Source: Cerrena zonata
Lineage: Eukaryota > Basidiomycota > Agaricomycetes > Polyporales > Cerrenaceae
Direction of reading: 5' to 3'
NCBI GenBank assembly: GCA_038087015.1
Contig: JASBNA010000016.1
Coordinates: 310,001-374,000 of the forward strand
Length of the DNA: 64,000 nt
Shown here: one piece after another, positions 1 through 12,400 of the stretch
Numbering within the stretch: position 1 is the stretch's first letter
Layout of the letters: each line of letters starts with the position of its first letter
Notes under the pieces: model-generated
Databases searched by the model: none
Told to the model about the DNA's origin: nothing
The model's input: only the letters and a program-made list of their open reading frames with translations
Position numbers and translations under genes: made by a program

Positions 1-3000
1 AGCTATTCCCGGTTTCCCAATACAGGACAGCGATGCACGGAGCATACGAACTACCGCTAGCACTAGTCTTCAGCGTTCCGCATCTGCAAAAGTGATTCGT
101 AGACTGCGCGGTGAAGGTGAAGAAAAATGGAATGATTCATCTCCGAATATGTTACTCATACCAGTATAGGTTTATCCAAAGAGTACTGGATGGATGATTC
201 CTTATGCAAAGAATGCTACAAGTGTAAATCTGTGTTCACCACTTGGCGTAGAAAACATCACTGCAGAATATGCGGTAAGTTATTTCACATGCTTACGCAA
301 ATTGTTCGTCCAACATTGATGCACCTTCAAAGGACAAGTATTCTGTGCGAGATGTGCCTCCGTGATCGTTCCAGGAATTCGGTACGGTCAAGAAGGAAGC
401 ATTAGGGTATGCACGCTGTGTCAAGACAAGGATATGAATTCTGACGATGAAGATGGAGATGACGATCGTCGGTCTGTGGTATCCAGTGTGAACTCATCTT
501 TTGCTGCACACCAATTAGGTGGTGGAGAACCAAGGTCGCTCAGTCGAGGACATCTTCCACAGTCCCCCTTCGCTGCTTCTCAACTGTTCGGGCGCAGCGA
601 TTCATTTAGTCTATTTTCTATCGCGGAGACGAAGCGTCCTTATTCCGGCTCTGACGAAAGTGGCTTTGGTTCTAGGCCTATCACCCCTATAGACGACATG
701 CACGATCATCGACATGATTTTGGTGTACCATTCCGTCGTGCTATCTCAGATGACGATCCTGTATCATTATCTGACAAGTTCAAGCATGATTATTCTCCAG
801 GGAACGGACATAAGACACCAGTGGACTTCCCTTTAACGGTCCCTATCCAGAACGAGGGAACTAGTACGGTAGCGTTCCCTGTCAGTTCACCAGATCAAGC
901 ATTTGGTCCGGAGACCCCCGGTATGCCGAGGTCTAGATACAACTCCTATGCAGACTTCGAAGGTCCTATTCCTATGCGGAGTCGAGTGCAAAGTAGGCTC
1001 GGTGGCGAGCACTTCGGAGAAGCCGGATGGCGCGCAAGAAGAGAGAGTACTGCGTATGTTTTTTCTAATGAACTCTTGTTAGTTTTTTCAACGATCTCAT
1101 ATTGCTATGTACTAGCTATGCTCAAGAGCTCAACACCATTTCCATGTTCCATCTACGCATAATGCTACGGCAACTTCTCACTTCACAGAATATCCCCAAC
1201 GTGAAAGAATGGGAAGACACCTTGCTAAAACTTGCATTGCGTATTGCCCGCGAACTGACCTTCACCGCCCACCCTTATCGGCAAGGTGCTGATATGGATG
1301 TCAGACGCTATGTCAAAATCAAGAAGATCCCTGGAGGATCTCCTTCTGACTCTGAGTACGTCGATGGTGCAGTGATCACCAAGAATGTGGCACACAAGCA
1401 TATGTCTCGATCGATCAACAATCCTCGAGTCATGTTCGTCACTTTCCCGTTGGAGTACCATCGAATCGAAGGGCAGTACATGCATTTCCAGCAGCTACTG
1501 CTTCAGGAGAAGGAGTACCTCGGGAACCTGGCTAACCGTATCGCAGCTCTGCGACCTCATATCGTGTTGGCAGAGAAGTCCGTTTCAAGGCTGGCACTCG
1601 AAGCACTAACGGGTCGCAAAATTGCTGTGGCCCGTTCTGTTAAACGTTCAGCTATCCAAGTTGTTTCCAGGATGACGCAAGGGGGTGTCTTGAACTCAAT
1701 CGACAAGCTTATGATGGAACCTCATCTGGGGCACTGTGCTCGTGTGCGAGTACAGACATTTGACCATGCACTCATACCTGGTCGGCGGAAGACATATATG
1801 CGATTCGAAGGTTGTAACAGAGAGATGGGTTGTACTATCATGCTTCGAGGTGGAGATCTGGATGTCTTGAAACGTATCAAAAAAGTGACACGCTTCCTCG
1901 CGTTCACTGTGCGCAACCTGCGTCTCGAAACCCACCTGTGGAAGGATCTTGTCATTTCATTGCCTATGCTTTCGAAACTTGCAACTCCTACACCTGTCCA
2001 TTCATCTGCAGGCACCCCCAATGGCGCGAGAATCGAAGAAATCTCACCTTCACCAGCAACGTCCGTCGCTCAGCTCGCTGACTCGCCCCAAATATTGGTT
2101 CAAGAAGTTTCATCATCGGGCCATTCCCAGACTGAAACTGTTATTGAAGACCTCCCCAATGAGGATGCAGAACGGTTGCGATTATCCCGGCGCATACAAG
2201 AGTCTATCGAACCCTATGAGAAAACCTTCATTTCTGTCTCCGCTACTCTCAGATTCCCACCCCCGTATCCCATACGCAGGATGAAGGAATTGGATGACGA
2301 ACTCAAGAAGGCTCAGCAGGAATACGATGACGATCTGGTTCGATGTGGGGAAATTGCCAAATCGAAGCCTCAGCTCGAGGATGCTCCGACACCGATACCC
2401 TATCTTCAGATCGAAACTAACGAAGACATCGCTGCTCAGATTGAGAACTTATCAGTCCCAGAGCCCCCAGCTACTCCGACTCCAGGTGGTTCTTCCGTAA
2501 CGTTGGACCAGCCGAGCTACTTCGATATCCCTCACACGCCTTCGTCACAAGCGTTGGATGGGCAGCTTGTAACATCGCCGTACCCTTTGAACCCTCAAGC
2601 GCGCCCGGAACTTCCCATTCAAGTCCTCACACCGCAGGATATTCGTCTTCAAAGCCGATTGGATTACATTAAGTGGTTACACGCGGAACAGCGGCGGATA
2701 TGGGAGTGGTATCTTAGGAAGAACAAAGATGATTTCAATGTAGAGAAATATCAGCGCATCAGTCTCTGGCAATTCCAACTTCCCATGGACGAGCCAGTTT
2801 TGCATCGCCCGTGTTCCCCTCCGGAATTGAGGTACATCACTTTCTATGGCGAGAATGACTGCACGTTGGGACAGTTCATTGAGACGTCTGTCATGGAAAC
2901 TCTGCAGCATTTCTTGAACCCCAACGCTAAATGCGATGGGAAAGGATGTGAACAACCCAGGGCGCGACACTGCAAAGTGTTTGTTCATAATGAAAGCCGT

Positions 3001-6000
3001 CTACTCGTCACCGTCGAGCAATGGGATGGCCAAATCACGGATAAAGCACATCTTGCACCCAATCTCATTGTCACATGGAGTGCCTGCCGAATTTGCGGTA
3101 ATGCAACCCCATTCATCCCAATCTCTGAGGAGATGCAGCGATATTCCTTCGCAAAATTCCTCGAACTCCATTTCTACCCTGCAGATGTCCAATTGGTTCC
3201 CGGCGCAGGGTGTGAACACAACATTTACAAGCATCATATTCGTTTCTTCGCTGTCAAAGGCATGACAGTCCGATTCCAAGCGGACCCTATCGTCCTTCAT
3301 GAAGTTGTCTACCCTCCGATGCGCATTCGTGTAAACCCCGAAAGTCAATTGCAAATCAGAAATGACGATTTCTGGCAACTTCACAAGAGGAACGAGTCGT
3401 GGTATTCTGCTCTGATTGATGACCTCAAGCTGATTTCTATCGACGCTGCCACCGGAGATGAAGAGTCGGACAAGAGGTTAACGCAGTTGATCAATTCACT
3501 CATCCAGAAAGCACAACGGGAAATGGAGGAACTGGCCATGTCAATCAATCGAATCTACCAAGATACATCTGCTACGGATACGCTAGGTCTCAATCAAGTC
3601 CGTGCTCAACGGCAGGATATGATTGTTGCCTGGCAGCAGGATTTCGACAAGCTTCCAAAGCCTAAACAGCTTGACAAGAATTCCAGGAAACCGTCTGCCT
3701 TTGGATCCGTTCGGGCGATGTGGCCGAGGAAGACCGACCTACTCATGTATGAACAACATGGGCCCTCATCCAGCATGTCGGAAGCTGAAGACCATGGAAT
3801 TGTGATGAGACGGAATACGGGCGATTCGTTCACTTCCACATCGTCGACGTCCGAAGCTGAAGTGTCAGAGGCATCAGAGAATGAGCAGCAGTTACAACAA
3901 CAACAGTATCTTAGGCATATCATTGAGATCGCTTCTGGGGTAGAGGCGAACCTCCTTCTCCGGTCTCCTCCATCACCTAGGAAGCGTCCGAAGAAGCTGG
4001 AAAGCAACTCGACCAAGTCAGATGGCGATAGTGACTCTACTATTGGTGCATCCCGAGGTGCTGCTATTACGGACATAACCAAGGACGACCCTGATGCAGA
4101 ACCTGAGGTCGATGTGAGTAGTTTTCTGCCGCGTTCTTTCTGAAATTATACTAAATCATTCTTAGGCTGATGCAACGAAACCTGCTCCCGTACCTATTGT
4201 TGAAGACACCATCCCGGAAGGCCAGGAAGCCGAGAGTACAGTGAAAGCAGTCTCGAAGCTCCCACGACGACCACAGCAACAGCACGCTAATACCGTCGCA
4301 GAGATGGTGAAGAAGTACCAGGGATTTATCCCACCACGGGGAATCGAAGAACTAAGCAAAACTGCATTAGCTCCTAGTATGCCTTTGTCAGAGAGCGAGT
4401 ACGAAGGGGGACACAAAGCTGTTGACAAACCGCGCACCCGACGAAAAGCACCACCCAGTACTCTCAGCAAAAGATCGTCAGTATCCGACTTCGAACATAG
4501 CTACGCCGCCAATGTAGCACCTCGATATATCGTTCATCCACGTCGTGTTAGTGGAGCTGGTGGAAGTCGTATCCCTGTACCTGTTGGAGCGACTAATGTC
4601 GACTCGCATCCTCCTTCACGCCGGAGCTCGCCTGACAAACGTCCTTCGTACGGCCGGTCACAGACAGAATCAGCATTAAGGAACGGTCGAGGCTCACCTC
4701 CTAATAATAAGGTCCAGCCAGCGGGTCCTTTTGTACCCAGAGCTCATCGGTCCCAGCAGCCTCAACGCCCAGGAGGCAGGGAACGCAGCAGGATTCGACC
4801 CAGCTATACTCGAGAAACGGGATCCTCTGCAGCTAGAAATACGGTGAAACGAAGCTCTGCAGCATCCGGTGGTACCAAGGTTTCAAACATCACCAAACAT
4901 TTCGAGCGACTCAATCGAGATAGCGAGCGCTCCCAACGCAGATATTCTGTTATCCGAGGTCGACGAGCACGACCAGTTGCTACCGCTCGGGCAAAACTCG
5001 AGATCTTACCAAGTATCAAGGATGCCATCAGAGACGAAGAGGAATCGGAAGGCTCAGATTCTAGTGAAGCTGACGATGAAGGTGGTGACGATGAAGAGCT
5101 TCCTCGACACCCGAAAAGAGCGACCTCTAAGGCCCCAGCGGTTTCTTCAGAGACAACTGCTCACGATGTTCAGCTAAAGGTTGATGTCGCTTCTCCCCCC
5201 TCGACGGAACGTGAGCTTCCTCCAGAAACGAAGGATGAAGCCCTTCTCAAGCCATTAACCCCCGTCGAGCCACCACAGCCGGTATCCACCCCAGTATCCG
5301 CCCCTCCATCTGCACCGCCATCTGTTCCTACATCCCCAGCATTTCCCCCAATCGACGCTACGTATTCAGTATCCCCTCCAGATGTGGATGTTGGTCCGGC
5401 AGGCAATGGCTCTAGTCTATTGAAGGCGCTCTCAGGTTTCTGGCCCAATCAGCCTACTCGTCATGAGCAAGACGACATTATGGCAGACCCTGAGCATATC
5501 TTCCGTGATGCTTCGATGGTAGTCAGAACAGACGAGCCTACTTCCATTATTGCTTTGGCTTTGAAGTGAGTAATAGTATGACGATTCGTTCGACCATTTG
5601 ATTCATATTCTTCCATAGCTCTCCTGCTTATCGTGAACAGTTACAAAAGTCACGCGTTGAACAACGTGCTGCTATAGCGAGAGACATTAAAGTTGCAGAG
5701 GGTGTTGAAGCATTCATGCCTGATGATCATTCGATGGCTGGGTCCGGATCGACTTGGGGTGTTGTTAACGTTGGGACTAGCGAAGGGGGCGATCTAACCC
5801 AAGAACTACGCATGTCTTCTCTAAAAAACCTTTGGTCATCAGTGAGTTCGCTATGAACACGGATTGCGATTGTGTATCTGATACCTTGCTGTCTCTAGGC
5901 TTCGAGAGTAGTGGCATAACCATCAGTTGTACCATCCTGTATCCAGAACAGTTCGATGCATTGCGGCGCACATATGAATGTGATCGAAGTATGGTCGAAT

Positions 6001-7069
6001 CGCTCTCTCGTTGTGTCAAATGGGATGCCAGCGGCGGCAAGTCAGGTTCTGCTTTCTTGAAGACCTTAGGTACGTGTCGATATACTTATTGCCATTCTAT
6101 GGTACTGACCAACGCTCTAGATGACCGGTTCATCGCCAAGGAATTGTCAAGAGCAGAACTTCAGGCTATGGAGACGTTTGCTCCTGCTTACTTCGACTAC
6201 ATGTCGTCCGCGGTGACGGCGAACCGGCCTACTCTGCTGGCCAAGATCTTTGGATGTTTCAAAATCAGCTTCAAGAAAACGCACAAGGAGAAGAGTAGTA
6301 GAACTAAGATGACACAGATGAACTTACTTGTCATGGAGAATCTCTTCTACGATCAACAGTTTTCGAAGGTATCGTCTTCTCTGTCGGAGTGTTGGTTTAT
6401 TTGTCAGCTCATCGTGAACTGGACAGATCTACGATTTGAAAGGATCGACGCGCAACCGACATGTTCATGTTACCGGAAGGATAAACGAGGTCCTCCTTGA
6501 TGAGAACCTTATTCAAAGTAACGGAGCTTTTCATATATTTCTATATTAGAAACTAATTTCGCCTGTCAGCTGCCCATCTTGCACCTTTCTATCTTCGAGA
6601 ACACTCGAAACGTATTATACGAGGAGCTTTGTACAACGACAGCAAATTCCTCGCAGATCTGAATGTCATGGACTATTCTCTTGTCGTTGGTGTCGATAGT
6701 GAAAAGAATGAGTTGGTTGTGGGTATAGTTGGTCAGTGCTATTTGTTACTCATGAATGAAACTCCAAGTACTCAAACCGTTTCCAGATTATATTCGAACT
6801 TACACATGGGACAAGAAGCTTGAAAGTTGGGTGAAGGATTCTGCTTTCCTGGCGAATAGAGGCGAGCCCACAATTGTCAGTCCGAAGCAATATCGACTGC
6901 GATTCTTAGATGCCATGGAGCGTTACTTCCCCATTGTGTGTTATTCCATGCATTTGTTCTTTTTACAACCACACTAACCTCCCCTACTTTCTAGGTTCCT
7001 GACAGATGGATGAAACACCATGACGCACCAGAGGAAGAGATCAATGGAGTGTCGGACCTTTGGATCTAA
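1..7069 (+). CDS. FAB1: 1-phosphatidylinositol-3-phosphate 5-kinase (Fab1/PIKfyve), 5' end missing
   Basis: Phosphorylates PI3P to PI(3,5)P2 on endosome and vacuole membranes. The reading frame is already open at the window edge, so the N-terminus lies outside. Order of domains: a FYVE zinc finger (about 202-430) with the motif [10 protein letters not shown], split by an intron at 275-332; a CCT/TCP1-like chaperonin domain (about 1430-2250); a long low-complexity linker (3700-5450) rich in Ser, Pro and Arg; then the PIP-kinase domain (about 5620-7069) with [24 protein letters not shown] and [11 protein letters not shown], all diagnostic of PIPK enzymes. At least nine short introns are visible (117-169, 275-332, 1054-1115, 4114-4165, 5566-5618 and others). 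The junction after 5841 is uncertain, because the obvious acceptor at 5899 breaks the frame whereas one at 5906 keeps it. The stop is at 7067-7069. The identification is secure; exact exon ends are less so. Confidence 0.95.
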
Positions 7070-7335
7070 TGGACTACGATGTTCTTGATGATGACCGTTT
7101 CGTGCTATTTTGCTTTCCGTATTCGCATTATTTGATTCCTTGGGACACTTATCATGCAAGATCAGGTTTACAATGTACCATAGTCAATGTTGCATACCCG
7201 TTAATGATACCATCTGTGCAGTAGGGCTACCTGCATGTAACAATAGTCTACATAGTGTCTAATGAAACAGATTCATACTTGTACATCGGTCGTCCTGAAC
7301 GTAACTAGCGTGCTCCGTGGAGGAGTGAGGGATAA
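7070..7335. other. Intergenic 3'-3' gap between FAB1 and LTV1
   Basis: The convergent genes end here. I see no coding sequence; the stretch should hold both 3' untranslated regions. Confidence 0.7.
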
Positions 7336-9162
7336 TCAAAGCTTGCGCATTTTGTTTTTCTCTTTCGATGTAAGAGTTTTGACTTGAGTTTTTTTCTCCG
7401 ATGAGAATTGCTCCTTCGTCGCCTTCTTGTCCGCCCGTCGGAGCTGACGTTCAGCTTTGACAGCCTGCTTGCGAGCCTTCTTGTCCTCCTTCGACTCATC
7501 TTTCGGCCTAGTGATCGTGTGGTGTACAGCTTCCAGTACAATGTTCGTCATCACCTCATCTTGTATTTTGTAAAATGTACTTACGTAGTGATGCATCGTC
7601 TTCCTCATCGTCTGAGGAAGCGTCTTTGACAGCCTGGTTCTCGACAAAAGGAAGGCCAGTCTTTGGGTCTAATCGAATTCTTGGAACTCTGTCTCCTCGA
7701 CTTGCACGGATGAGTCGTGGGTGGTTCTCTAGGTTACTGTATGTAGCTGCAATGAATCGCGTCAACGCAATTCGAATAAGGATAGCGTCGCAATAAACGT
7801 ACTCAGGATAGTTTCACAGTCCCACCTGTCCTTCTTGTCATCCACATCCAATGGCATGAGAATATCATTGTCGTCCTCCTCATCACTTTGCACATCGCGG
7901 ATCTTGACCTCACCGAGAGCCTTTCGAATGGTGTCCAACTTCTCAGTGGCGGTATCGCCAGCAAGCACTGGACGCATTTTACCACCGAGAATTTCATAGT
8001 TGTCGAGGAACTCATTCATCATGGAATCGAAGTCTTCTCGAGAGGTAATAAGTTCTGGTGCAGATTCCCCGTCGGAAGGTGTTTCGTCATCCTCATCCTC
8101 GTCAGATTCGTACTCCCTTTGAATCTATTTTAGTGTTAGTACGGATGTTGATTCTGCTAGAACAAGACCGTACCTGTTCGAATTGTTCGTCAATTAAAGT
8201 CAGACCTTGGTTTCTGAACATCGACGAGCTACTCATACTATAACCCGAAGCATCCGAAGCTCCCTTCCGTCGTTTCTTACCACCAATGACAGACATTTGG
8301 GGTAAGGAACCAATAGTGTCGCCACCTTCAGAGTACTGATCTAGATCTGAGCCGTGGCTTGGAGGGCCAGACTCTTTCTGAACCTTCTTGAATTTAGCGA
8401 ACCTAGCCTCCCAACCTTCATTTTCATCTTCGTCGGCTTCTTCATGTACACCACTAGTATGTAGGCTTTCATCATCGAGACCCTCTTCACGAAACTCAAA
8501 CTCGGGGTCTTCATCTGATGCACGCTCACCATCATGTACAAGTTCGCCGAAAAAGTCATCCTCAGCACCGTCATCTACGAAAGCGTCGTCTTCCAAAGCC
8601 TCTAAGACTTGGCGCAGATGTGGGTCCATATCAGGCTGGAATCCTGCTATCGAAGAGGGGACCGCCTGTTGAGATTCATAATTTCTAGGGATTTCTGAAG
8701 TGGATGGCAGCGCTTCCGAGGGAAGGTCGATCAAGGTAAGAGGCTCCTTCGCTTTTGATTTGCCTTTGGACTTCGTTGTCGGTGCTTCAATAAGTACGCT
8801 GTCAACGCCATCTTCCTGTAGTCCGACAGGTTTCAAATGTTGCATGTAGTCATAGCTAGTGTCGTCGAAATAGATGCCATAGGCTGCAGCCTCGCCTACG
8901 TTAGGACGACCTGCGAGCTCCTCAGGAGCGATCGAGCTTTCGAGGTCTGCTCTAGATTTTCCCTATATTATTTATTGTAAATCAGAAGACGAGTCTAAGC
9001 CAGGAAATCATATTCCTTTACCTTCTTGACATTCCCTCGCTCGAATTCCTTCAACACATGTTTACTAGCCTCGGGATCGTGAATAAGGGGATCCCTTTGA
9101 GATCTATGCACGAGTTGGAAGTGCTTTGCACCTGGCTGCCTGAATATTGATTTTGGAGGCAT
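7336..9162 (-). CDS. LTV1: Ribosome biogenesis factor Ltv1
   Basis: Ltv1 is an assembly and nuclear-export factor of the 40S ribosomal subunit. The N-terminus, MPPKSIFRQPGAKHFQLV, followed by HRSQRDPLIHDPEAS, is the strongly conserved LTV1 opening and fixes the start at 9162. A long acidic middle (about 8250-8620) and a very basic C-terminus (about 7340-7510, with ESKEDKKARKQAVKAERQ) are typical of the family. Introns are visible at 8963-9021, near 8125-8176, near 7748-7801 and at 7530-7584. For the last one a nearer AG would give an implausible 25-nt intron, whereas the chosen acceptor gives 55 nt and keeps the frame. It is divergent from TAF2, with 288 bp between the two starts. Confidence 0.93.
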
Positions 9163-9450
9163 GATTGAGAAACGGAAGGTGGTGTTTAGGAGAATAAGCG
9201 GTAAAGTAAAATTCGAGAACGGAAGTACTTCCCAAACGGGACGAAATAGGGCTCCTTACGTAAGACGACCTCAGTGGCGGGTGCGCGCTGACTCTCTTAC
9301 ACTGTTCCATCCCGAGGACGTCGTCGAACACGGCGACGGCAACACTTTCTCTGCGCTTCTGGCTCATCTATCTACTGGCGACTCGGTATTTTTGAATCTT
9401 GTAACTTCCTTTGCTATAATACTTCTCTCCTGCGGTCGCTGGAGTCGACA
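9163..9450. promoter_or_regulatory. Shared upstream region of LTV1 and TAF2
   Basis: This is 288 bp between two divergent start codons, so it must hold both promoters. I see no clear TATA box, which would be usual for housekeeping genes. Confidence 0.5.
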
Positions 9451-12400
9451 ATGAGTAAGAGCGAATCCAAACCATCCAACAACACTGAACAAGTTCATCT
9501 ACGTCGGGGGTTCTCTATATACGTGTCTTTCCTCTTTCTACAGCTTGATATATGTACTGACATGCTTTGGGGTATATACTGGTCACCAAAAGGTCGTTCT
9601 TGAGATTGACTTCTCTGGGAGTATCTGGGTATGTCTTCCCCTTCACATGCTTACACATTCACGATCGTTGGCTTGAATGGGGTTCTAACTTGATTCAAAA
9701 GGGGTACACAGATATTACACTCTATCCGACCACTCCAAATCTCCGAACTATTCACCTCAACTCTCGACAATGTCGTGAGTATATCTTCAACGCGCTCCTG
9801 GGGTTCGTTAATCACACGGTGCTTTGTCCAATGTAGACATCCACTCCATAACCATTGACTCTCATCGCGCCGAATTCGTACATCAAGATGCCCTGTCTAA
9901 TCTCACTATATCCAACCCTCAAGATGTTCACAATCATCCGGAGCTAAAGCGAAAGATATACTCTGCACTGGCCGAAGATGACGAGGGAGAACTCTCTATT
10001 GCAATGCCCCCTGAAGTCAAGGTAAGGAAAATGGGAGCCGATGCTGCGGCACTGGATCTTGTCAGCGCAGGTACTTCATACACCCCTTTCTTGTTATTTG
10101 CATCACACTGACCCTGAGAAGCCGCCACTCCTGAGCCTCAGACACCCGGTGTGAACCACCATGCAGCAAACTTACCAAAATTCGCTCCGATGACTGTGCA
10201 CGTCGTCTACAGTATTCGCAAATCTTCAGATGGCATTCAGTTTGTCCTCCCCAGTGATGCCTATCCTTTTGTAAGTAAGACGCTCTTCTCGAATCGGACA
10301 CGTCGTAACAGCGTTGCAGCGCGTGCCTCACGTATATACCACCCCCGCTGCGCCCGACTCTGCACGGTGCTGGGTCCCTTGCGTGGATTATCTATGGGAG
10401 AAATGTCCATGGGACCTTGAATTCGTGGTTCCGCGGTCACTAGAGCAACAAGATGCCCCATCGAGTGACGAAGACGAGTTGCCGGAAGTTGAGTATCCAA
10501 CAGTAGTTGTGTGTAGTGGAAAGTTTGAAGAACAGGTAAGATATATTACATAAAATTTCACCATCTCTAACCTTCGGTCTGTGTCAGATCGCGCATCCAC
10601 ACAACTCAGGGAAGACTATTTTCCAGTTCTCTCTAACTAACGCAACTTCAGCCCAACATGTTGCGTTTGCCGCTGGTCCCTTTCATGTTCACCATGTCCC
10701 TACCGACGATGAGACAGCTGTGCAACAACCAATCACTGCGTTCTGTCTACCTGGTCATGAATCTATGCTAGCCAGCTCTGTGTCGACTCTACGCTCGGCT
10801 ATGAGCTTTTACTCTAACAGCTATACAGGTTCTTACCCGTTTGATTCGTTCAAGGTGGTATTTGTGGACGAAATGCCCACGCAGCGCTTTGATAGCGCCT
10901 CATTATGTCTGGCGACGACAGATCTTTTGCATGGCGAGGATGCTATAGACCAAGTCTACGAAACGCGGCATGCACTGAGTCATGCACTTGTTTGTCAATG
11001 GATCGGCATAGACATGTATCAGAAGTACTGGCCGGATACTTGGCTCATCAACGGTCTCTCGTTATACATCACTGGGCAGTTTATGCGGAAGCTGTTTGGT
11101 AATAACGATTATCGCTACCGGTTGAAGAAGGACATGGAACGCGTATTGGATATGGACAACGGCAATATGCCACCCATTTGCCAACCTCATAACCCGGATC
11201 CACCAGACGCCAGTTTGCTCCCCTTCGTGAACCTGAAGGCTCCTCTGGTGCTTCATATCTTGGATCGGCGGCTCTGTAAATCGGGTACTTCAGTATCCCT
11301 TATCCGTATCCTGCCAAAAATCTTCTTGGCTGTTCTCAGTGCGACACAGTATGAGAACAAAGGTCTTTCTACACATGCCTTCTTGCGAATGTGCAGGAAA
11401 GTGAGTGGGATCGATCCCAGGACGTTTGCAGAGCAATGGATATACGGAAGCGGGTGTCCGAGATTCGGATTCTCTGCGTCATTCAATCGAAAGAAGATGG
11501 CGGTAGAGATCTCAATGAGGCAAGAATCACCAGCCTGGCAAGTGAATGAAAACAACGAGGTCATGAAGTTGTTACGGAAACCGGTAGAATTCTTCGAGGT
11601 ACGTCAGCGACAAGCGAGACTTGTGTATACTTTCCTGACTTGCCAATTTAGGGCCAAATGACCATCCGAATACACGAGGCAGATGGTACCCCGTATGAAC
11701 ACGTCCTGGATATTCGCAGTTCGTACAAACGATATGAAGTTCCCTTCAATACGAAGTACAAGCGAGTCCGTCGAAATACCAAACGGTATCTTGCTCGACA
11801 AGCGGCTGCTCAAGCTGCTGCGGAAGGTGATGCCGATGCTGTCGAAGCCATGAACATGATTGATATGGGATTTGGGCTGGAGATTTGGGAGAAAGAGCAG
11901 GAGCGAGAGAACTGGAAAGTCGCTGATTGGACAGAAGAGGATGAGCAGAACATGAGTGGACAAACGTACGAGTGGATTAGGATCGATGCAGATCTGGAGT
12001 GGATTGCGGCCGTTGCGTTTGATCAGAAGGATTATATGTGGGTGTCGCAACTGCAGAGAGACAGGGACGTGGTTGCACAATACGAGGCACGTTTCTTCGT
12101 TTTCGCTACGTACTAGCTGTGCTGATGGTGTCTCCAGGCTATCTCTGTGTTGTCGAAAACTCCGAATGCCATCATTTCGAGTACATTCACGAAGACCGTG
12201 CTGGTGACAAATTACAACTATCGAATACGATGTGAGGCGGCAATGGCATTGGTCACAGTACGTCTAATACCTTGTTCTGCCACAAGTCATCTTACAAATT
12301 GTGCGAGTAGTGTGCTATACAACGACTGGATTGGCTTGGACTTTTCCATCTCTTCAAGCTTTTTCTTAGGTATTGTTACGAGCCTGAGGATCCGAATCAG

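Noticed and set aside
7560..7584. A 25-nt intron in LTV1
   Set aside because: Too short for spliceosomal removal; a 55-nt intron (7530-7584) with a normal branch site also keeps the frame.
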